From the NCBI GenBank assembly GCA_029263725.1, contig JAJUFS010000006.1:1-47229 (forward strand): a stretch of 47,229 bases of DNA, given 5' to 3'. Shown piece after piece: positions 43,121 to 47,229 of this stretch; position 1 is the stretch's first letter; every line of letters begins with the position of its first letter. The position numbers and the translations under genes are program-made. The notes beneath the pieces were generated by a model. It worked only from the letters and a program-made list of their open reading frames with translations. It had not been told where the DNA came from and did no database searches. This stretch comes from Gammaproteobacteria bacterium (GTDB lineage: Bacteria > Pseudomonadota > Gammaproteobacteria > Natronospirales > JAJUFS01).

Positions 43121-43149
43121 TTTATATGCGGCGCTGCCAAAAAACGCAA
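43121..43149 (-). promoter_or_regulatory. Candidate promoter of the nfeD-qmcA unit
   Basis: On the minus strand TTGCGT (43144-43149) and TATAAA (43121-43126) are spaced by 17 bases. The start point would be near 43114, inside the hairpin arm, so the hairpin would be incomplete in that transcript. Confidence 0.5.
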
Positions 43150-43155
43150 GCGAGA

Positions 43156-43184
43156 TTCAGGTCCCGGGCAAATTCGCCTAAGAT
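43156..43184 (+). promoter_or_regulatory. Candidate promoter of the barrel protein gene
   Basis: TTCAGG (43156-43161) and TAAGAT (43179-43184) are spaced by 17 bases, 33 bases before the ATG at 43218. Both are moderate matches. Confidence 0.4.
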
Positions 43185-43217
43185 GCGCGCCTTTTGATCA
43201 CCTCGGGGGAGGAGAAA

Positions 43218-43760
43218 ATGCGCAACTGCCTGTTCGTCCTGATGTTCGCCGCCCTGCCTGTGCAGGCGGACACCCGTTTCCTTGCCGGTCTCGGCTTCGC
43301 CCATGGCGGCGACAAGCTCACCACCGTGGAGTTCACCGACGGCAGCAGCGAGACACTGCGCGCCGGCAGCGGCATCGCTTTCAACGCGGGCGTGGTGCAT
43401 CACTTCATCGATGCACCGTTTTCCATCCAGGCGAGCTTCGGCTACCTCCTCGAAGACACCGCGGCGAGCAATTCCAATATCCGCTTCTCGCGCTATCCGC
43501 TGGAAGTGCTCGGCTTCTGGCGCAACGGCGACCATCGCTTCGGCGGCGGCCTGGTGCACCACTTCTCGCCGACCTTCGACATGGACAACCTCGGCCCGGG
43601 GAAGGTGGAATTCGACGACGCGACGGGCTTTGCGCTGGAGTACGGCTGGCGCTTCATCAGCGTGCGCTACACCGGCATCGAATACTCGTTCGATACCCCC
43701 TTCGGCAGCGCGAAGGTCGACGGCAACGGGCTTGGCGTGTACCTGACGTACGGGTTCTGA
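43218..43760 (+). CDS. Small outer-membrane beta-barrel protein
   Basis: A 180-residue exported protein. A signal peptide (MRNCLFVLMFAALPVQA) precedes alternating amphipathic strands and ends in YLTYGF; a C-terminal Phe is the usual outer-membrane assembly signal. Eight strands are likely from the length. No catalytic motif is seen. It may be a structural or porin-like small barrel; the family is not identified. The ATG has a GGGGGAGG site. A divergent nfeD unit lies upstream. Confidence 0.7.
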   Translation: MRNCLFVLMFAALPVQADTRFLAGLGFAHGGDKLTTVEFTDGSSETLRAGSGIAFNAGVVHHFIDAPFSIQASFGYLLEDTAASNSNIRFSRYPLEVLGFWRNGDHRFGGGLVHHFSPTFDMDNLGPGKVEFDDATGFALEYGWRFISVRYTGIEYSFDTPFGSAKVDGNGLGVYLTYGF

Positions 43761-43769
43761 GGAAGGGAG

Positions 43770-43812
43770 AAGGGAGAAGAGTCGTGAGACCATACGTTCT
43801 TGCTTCTCCCTT
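43770..43812. repeat. GA-rich hairpin after the barrel protein gene
   Basis: AAGGGAGAAG (43770-43779) and CTTCTCCCTT (43803-43812) form a perfect 10-base stem with a 23-base loop, followed by further T (43813-43816). It could terminate the barrel gene, and it resembles the hairpins at 26582-26677. Confidence 0.55.
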
Positions 43813-43830
43813 TTTTCTCCGCAACGGCTC

Positions 43831-43872
43831 GGCTCGAACCGGTCTCTTTTTTCCGTCAGAGGTTCGAATCCT
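43831..43872. repeat. T-arm-like inverted repeat next to tRNA-Arg
   Basis: GTCAGAGGTTCGAATCCT (43855-43872) is an exact 18-base copy of the tRNA-Arg 3' region, but on the opposite strand. GGCTCGAACC at 43831-43840 is a further T-arm-like piece that could pair with it. The rest of 43813-43916 shows nothing recognisable. Confidence 0.6.
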
Positions 43873-43916
43873 TGCGGATCCGGGAAGGGTGCGAAGCGTC
43901 AACGATGCGGATTCAA

Positions 43917-43993
<77 letters not shown>

Positions 43994-44017
43994 AGAACGG
44001 GGTGGTGAAGGGCGCAA

Positions 44018-44046
44018 AGCATAACTGCTCGCGGCCGTTGCGTCCA
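44018..44046 (-). promoter_or_regulatory. Candidate tRNA-Arg promoter
   Basis: On the minus strand TGGACG (44041-44046) and TATGCT (44018-44023) are spaced by 17 bases, about 25 bases before the tRNA 5' end. It lies just past the BaiN-like gene. Confidence 0.5.
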
Positions 44047-44051
44047 TGCGG

Positions 44052-45242
44052 CTAGACGGCCTGGCCGGCGGCGAAACCCGAGGCCCAGGCCCACTGGAAG
44101 TTGTAGCCGCCCAGCCAGCCGGTCACGTCCAGCACCTCGCCAATGAAGTACAGGCCGGGCACGTTGCGCGCCTCCATGGTCTGCGACGAGACCGCGCGCG
44201 TGTCGATGCCACCAATCGTGACTTCCGCGGTGCGGTAACCCTCGGTGCCGGCCGGAACCACTTCCCAGCCGTTCAATTTCCTGCCCAGCGCCTCGAGCGC
44301 CGCGTCCCGGCATTCCGCCATCACCCGGTTCTCGAACCATTGTCCTTCGATGGCATCCACGAACCGGTCGGGCAGCCGCTCGGCCAGCACCGTGCGCACC
44401 CGGGCGCGTGCGCGCGTGCGTTTGGCCTCGCGCAGCCACGCAGCGGCATCGAGTTCCGGCAGCAGGTCGAAGCTAACCGTACCGCCTTCCTGCCAGTAGG
44501 ATGAAATCTGCAGCACCGCCGGCCCGCTCAGGCCGCGATGCGTGAACAGCAGGTTCTCGCGGAACGCGGCCTTGCCGATGCGCGCCACGCAATCCATGGC
44601 AATGCCGGCCAGTCCCGCGCAGAAGCCGAGCATCTCGCCCTCGAACACGAACGGCACCAGCGCCGCACGCGCCGGCAGCACCGGAAGACCGAACTGTTGC
44701 GCGATGCGATAGCCGAAATCGGAAGCGCCCATGGTAGGGAACGACAACCCGCCGCTCGCGATCACCAGCGAATCGCAGGCGAGCCTGCCGCGCGTGGTCT
44801 CAAGCGCGAAACCCGGTTCCAGCGCCTGCACCGAATCCGTGTCACAGCGCGTGATGATCTGCACGCCGGCGCCGCGGCATTCGTCCGCCAGCATCTGCAC
44901 GATCTGCTTCGCCGAGTCGTCGCAGAACAGCTGGCCGAGCTTCTTCTCGTGGTAACGGATGCCGTGTCTTTCCACCAGCGCGATGAAATCGGCGGGCCGA
45001 TAGCGCGCCAGCGCCGATTTCACGAAATGCGGGTTGGAAGAAAGATAGTTCGTGGGACCGGCGTTGATGTTGGTGAAATTGCAGCGGCCGCCGCCCGAGA
45101 GCAGGATCTTCTTGCCGATGCGATTGGCGTGCTCGATCACCAGCACGCGCCGCCCGCGCTGCCCGGCCGTCATCGCGCACATCAGCCCGGCCGCGCCGCC
45201 GCCGATCACGATGACATCGTAGTGTGGAAGCTGTTCAGCCAA
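44052..45242 (-). CDS. BaiN/RdsA-family FAD-dependent oxidoreductase (HI0933-like)
   Basis: A 396-residue flavoprotein. The FAD motif VIVIGGGAAGLMCAM is near residue 10, GKKILLSGGGRCNFTN is the hallmark of the HI0933/YhiN family, and YFIGEVLDVTGWLGGYNFQWAW with GFAAG closes the FAD site. The physiological substrate is unknown; one relative, BaiN, reduces bile acid enones. The start is uncertain. A TTG at 45242, overlapping the end of epmC, gives the usual N-terminus; an ATG 15 codons upstream is possible. It follows epmC on the same strand with an eight-base overlap. Confidence 0.85.
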   Translation of the reverse strand: MAEQLPHYDVIVIGGGAAGLMCAMTAGQRGRRVLVIEHANRIGKKILLSGGGRCNFTNINAGPTNYLSSNPHFVKSALARYRPADFIALVERHGIRYHEKKLGQLFCDDSAKQIVQMLADECRGAGVQIITRCDTDSVQALEPGFALETTRGRLACDSLVIASGGLSFPTMGASDFGYRIAQQFGLPVLPARAALVPFVFEGEMLGFCAGLAGIAMDCVARIGKAAFRENLLFTHRGLSGPAVLQISSYWQEGGTVSFDLLPELDAAAWLREAKRTRARARVRTVLAERLPDRFVDAIEGQWFENRVMAECRDAALEALGRKLNGWEVVPAGTEGYRTAEVTIGGIDTRAVSSQTMEARNVPGLYFIGEVLDVTGWLGGYNFQWAWASGFAAGQAV

Positions 45243-45813
45243 GGGCCGGCACCACGAAGCGATGGCCGTAGTGGTTGGAGAGCGCATCCATGAAGCGCTG
45301 CGCCCGCGGCGGAAAGCCTTCACACGAGCAGCGCACGAGTTCTGCATGCACCTTGCGTGTGAATGACTCGCGGTCCACGGCAATGCCGGAGAGATTGTCG
45401 ACGCTCACCCGGAACGGAAAGCCGCAGGCGATGGCGAAGGCCCATTCGATGGCCTGCGGCTTTGTTTCCACCCGCTCGAACTCCGCCTGCTGGCCGGCAT
45501 CGCGTCCATCCGGCGCATACCAGTAACCGTAATCCACGAGCCTGCGCCGTCGCTCACCCGCGATGCACCAGTGCGCGACCTCGTGCAGGGCGCTGGCGAA
45601 GAAGCCGTGCGCGAACACGATGCGGTTGAAGGGGCAGTCTTCATCCGCCGGCAGGTATACGGGCTCGGTCGCAAAGCCGCCACGGAAATCCCGCCGCCAG
45701 GCGTCGGGATGCGGCAGCAGGCGGGTGTCGAGTTCCGGGAAGCTGAGATCGAACAGCGCAACGAGCGTATCGATATCGCGGTTCGGTTCGACGGGAGCGT
45801 GGACGGCAAGCAT
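45235..45813 (-). CDS. epmC: Elongation factor P hydroxylase EpmC
   Basis: A 192-residue homologue of YfcM/EpmC, which hydroxylates the lysylated Lys of elongation factor P after EpmA and EpmB act. The metal site HEVAH is at 77-81, in the block NRIVFAHGFFASALHEVAHW; RRRLVDYGYWYAPDGRDAGQQ is also diagnostic. The ATG at 45813 was chosen from the usual protein length; the frame extends far upstream over the next gene without signals. No epmA, epmB or efp is in the window. The BaiN-like gene follows with an overlap. Confidence 0.9.
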   Translation of the reverse strand: MLAVHAPVEPNRDIDTLVALFDLSFPELDTRLLPHPDAWRRDFRGGFATEPVYLPADEDCPFNRIVFAHGFFASALHEVAHWCIAGERRRRLVDYGYWYAPDGRDAGQQAEFERVETKPQAIEWAFAIACGFPFRVSVDNLSGIAVDRESFTRKVHAELVRCSCEGFPPRAQRFMDALSNHYGHRFVVPALG

Positions 45814-45875
45814 GAAATGAAGGCGTGACGAAAGGCCGGCAATTGAACCGCAAGGGCGGACGGCCTGTCCAGAAG

Positions 45876-47229
45876 TTAACGGTCCTGCGGCGCCTCCAGG
45901 CCGTCGAGCCTGCCGAGCGCTGTCCGCTTCAGTTCCTCGATTGGAATGCCGGCGCGAATGGCGCTGCGTGCGGAAATCAATGCCTGTTCCGCATCGCTGC
46001 GCGCGAGCTCGATGAGCGCGATTTCCAGCCACGCCTTGCCAATTAGCCAGTGTCTATCTCCCCCGAGCGTGCCGAGTTCGGCCACCGCCTCGCGCAACAG
46101 CGGTTCCGCCTCACGATCGTTGCCGTGGAGCCGAAGCAGGTGTGCGTAGCCGACCTTGGTTTCGACCCGGCTGAAGTCGCTGACGTCAGGATTGGTTTCC
46201 TGGTCCAGGTAGGCAGCCCGCATCAGGCCGAGCGCCTCCTCAAGCTCGCCTTTCTCACGAAGGACCTCTGCGAGTGCTCGCATCGACAAATAAACGTTGG
46301 CATGTGATGGACCAAGAATACGCGTCTGGTCTGCAAGCACCTCGCGATGCAGTGCCTCGGCCTGATCCAGTTCTCTCAATCCCATGAGTGCGTTGGCGAC
46401 GTTGAAACGTGTGCCAATGGCATTGGGGTGATCCCGGCCCTGGAGTTTTTCGACCTCCTTTGCCGCTTCGCGCAGCACCGGCAGTGCTTCCTCAAACCGA
46501 TTTGCGGTTTCAAGAGCGCTGCCGAAGCTGGCGAGTGCGGTCGCCGTGGAAATGCTCTCCGTGCCGAGAGCGCGGCGCATGATCGGTAACAGCTCGGAAA
46601 AGATGGCGACGGCTTCTTCGGCCCGGCCCAGCTGCTCGAGCATTGTTCCCGTCGCGGCGCGGGCCCGCAGCGTCAGTTCGTGTTCCGGTCCGAGCCTTTC
46701 AGCGGCGATCGCTGCAACACTTTCAAACTGCTGTAACGCATCGGAAAGACGTCCCCGGGCAAGAAGCATCCGGCCGACGTTGTACATGTCGAACAGGCTT
46801 TCCCTGTGCCCCGGACCATACACTTCATTGGAGTCGCGCAGGGCCTGCTGTAGTAGCTGCTCGGCTTCGGTGTAACGTCCGAGATTGAGGTAGGCATTGC
46901 CGACTGCACGGTAAAGCGCCACCCGTGTTGCGTTTGGCTGCGGAAAGCGTTCCTCGAGCTGGCGCACGCCGCGGTCCAGGACTTCCCGTGCAGTCAGTTC
47001 ACGGCCTTGCTGCGAAGTCGGGTCCGCGCCCCTCAGCACATCGACCAGGAAACTGCTCACGTTGCGTGCGATATCGGCTTCCTGGTTGGCGCGGTCGCGC
47101 TCCCTCGCGATCTGGCTCGCCTGCCAGGCCATCACGGCGCCGAAGATCAGCACGAGCATGAACACGGTGGTTGCGGTTGCCGCGGCGAGCGCGTGCTGGC
47201 GCAACAGCTTGCCGGTCCGATAGAGGAAG
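45876..47229 (-). CDS. TPR C-terminal part of a probable Ser/Thr protein kinase (partial)
   Basis: The visible 450 residues are the C-terminal part of a larger protein whose beginning lies beyond the window; the frame is open to the last base. A membrane helix (ATTVFMLVLIFGAVMAW) is followed by ARERDRANQEADIARNVSSFLVDVLRGADP and then about eight TPR-type repeats. This exact order after a kinase domain is common in Ser/Thr kinases of Xanthomonadales-like bacteria. The kinase domain itself is not visible, so that identity is inferred. The repeat part would be on the far side of the membrane and might bind peptides. Confidence 0.75.
   Translation of the reverse strand, partial: FLYRTGKLLRQHALAAATATTVFMLVLIFGAVMAWQASQIARERDRANQEADIARNVSSFLVDVLRGADPTSQQGRELTAREVLDRGVRQLEERFPQPNATRVALYRAVGNAYLNLGRYTEAEQLLQQALRDSNEVYGPGHRESLFDMYNVGRMLLARGRLSDALQQFESVAAIAAERLGPEHELTLRARAATGTMLEQLGRAEEAVAIFSELLPIMRRALGTESISTATALASFGSALETANRFEEALPVLREAAKEVEKLQGRDHPNAIGTRFNVANALMGLRELDQAEALHREVLADQTRILGPSHANVYLSMRALAEVLREKGELEEALGLMRAAYLDQETNPDVSDFSRVETKVGYAHLLRLHGNDREAEPLLREAVAELGTLGGDRHWLIGKAWLEIALIELARSDAEQALISARSAIRAGIPIEELKRTALGRLDGLEAPQDR

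Noticed and set aside
43831-43900. A second tRNA or tRNA pseudogene beside tRNA-Arg
   Set aside because: Only T-arm-like pieces are present; no acceptor, D or anticodon arm can be built.

Overview
This is a GC-rich chromosomal window that reads as a gammaproteobacterium, probably near the Xanthomonadales/Chromatiales/Pseudomonas side. The evidence is gene content: algZ-algR next to hemC-hemD-hemX-hemY, epmC, ubiK, comM/yifB, rep, a periplasmic-facing cytochrome c5, and an Mpo1-like protein. No species can be named from this. Nearly all of the window is ordinary housekeeping DNA with short intergenic gaps and many ATGA start/stop overlaps. I see no prophage, transposase, CRISPR array or rRNA.

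Layout: (1) 1-404 has the start of a leftward gene and two REP-like palindromes. (2) 405-5105 is a leftward cluster of gcdH-like acyl-CoA dehydrogenase, cupin, HAD hydrolase and a fused alpha/beta 2-oxoacid dehydrogenase E1. (3) 5261-8826 runs rightward: a split spermidine-synthase-like pair (membrane half plus a half with a signal peptide), a PaiB-like protein and an ACT-fused malic enzyme. (4) 8856-13671 holds an Mpo1-like membrane protein, a hotdog thioesterase, DUF3775, TetR, a YdjM-like hydrolase and a YadG/YadH ABC exporter. (5) 13699-16888 holds an XRE regulator divergent from a SymE-like small protein, then DUF488, DUF423, a conserved hypothetical and a 2Fe-2S/FAD reductase. (6) 16882-25567 is a long leftward block: hemY, hemX, hemD, hemC, algR, algZ, a beta-hydroxyacid dehydrogenase and speA. 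speE is divergent from speA. (7) 26684-28363 holds two DUF4124 proteins, a P-II protein and ubiK. (8) 28399-33971 holds a group II PLP decarboxylase divergent from a cysteine-synthase-like PLP enzyme, followed by a quinol nitric oxide reductase. (9) 34072-39808 holds comM, a GAF-PAS-GGDEF cyclase and rep. (10) 39885-43760 holds a cytochrome c5, a histidine phosphatase, an nfeD-qmcA-(degenerate tyrosine recombinase) operon and a small outer-membrane barrel. (11) 43917-47229 holds tRNA-Arg(CCG), a BaiN-like flavoprotein, epmC and the TPR end of a probable Ser/Thr kinase.

The most promising signal is in region 8. Two near-identical FNR/DNR-type boxes (TTGAC-N4-ATCAA) lie upstream of the divergent PLP-enzyme pair and of the quinol NO reductase. 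They suggest one NO- or oxygen-responsive unit that joins two uncharacterised PLP enzymes to NO detoxification. Other items worth a second look are a catalytically degenerate tyrosine-recombinase protein translationally coupled to a stomatin/NfeD operon, an inverted 18-base copy of the tRNA-Arg T-arm just downstream of that tRNA, a spermidine-synthase-like protein with an apparent signal peptide, and a family of GA-rich intergenic hairpins. All assignments come from reading motifs by eye; no database search was run.
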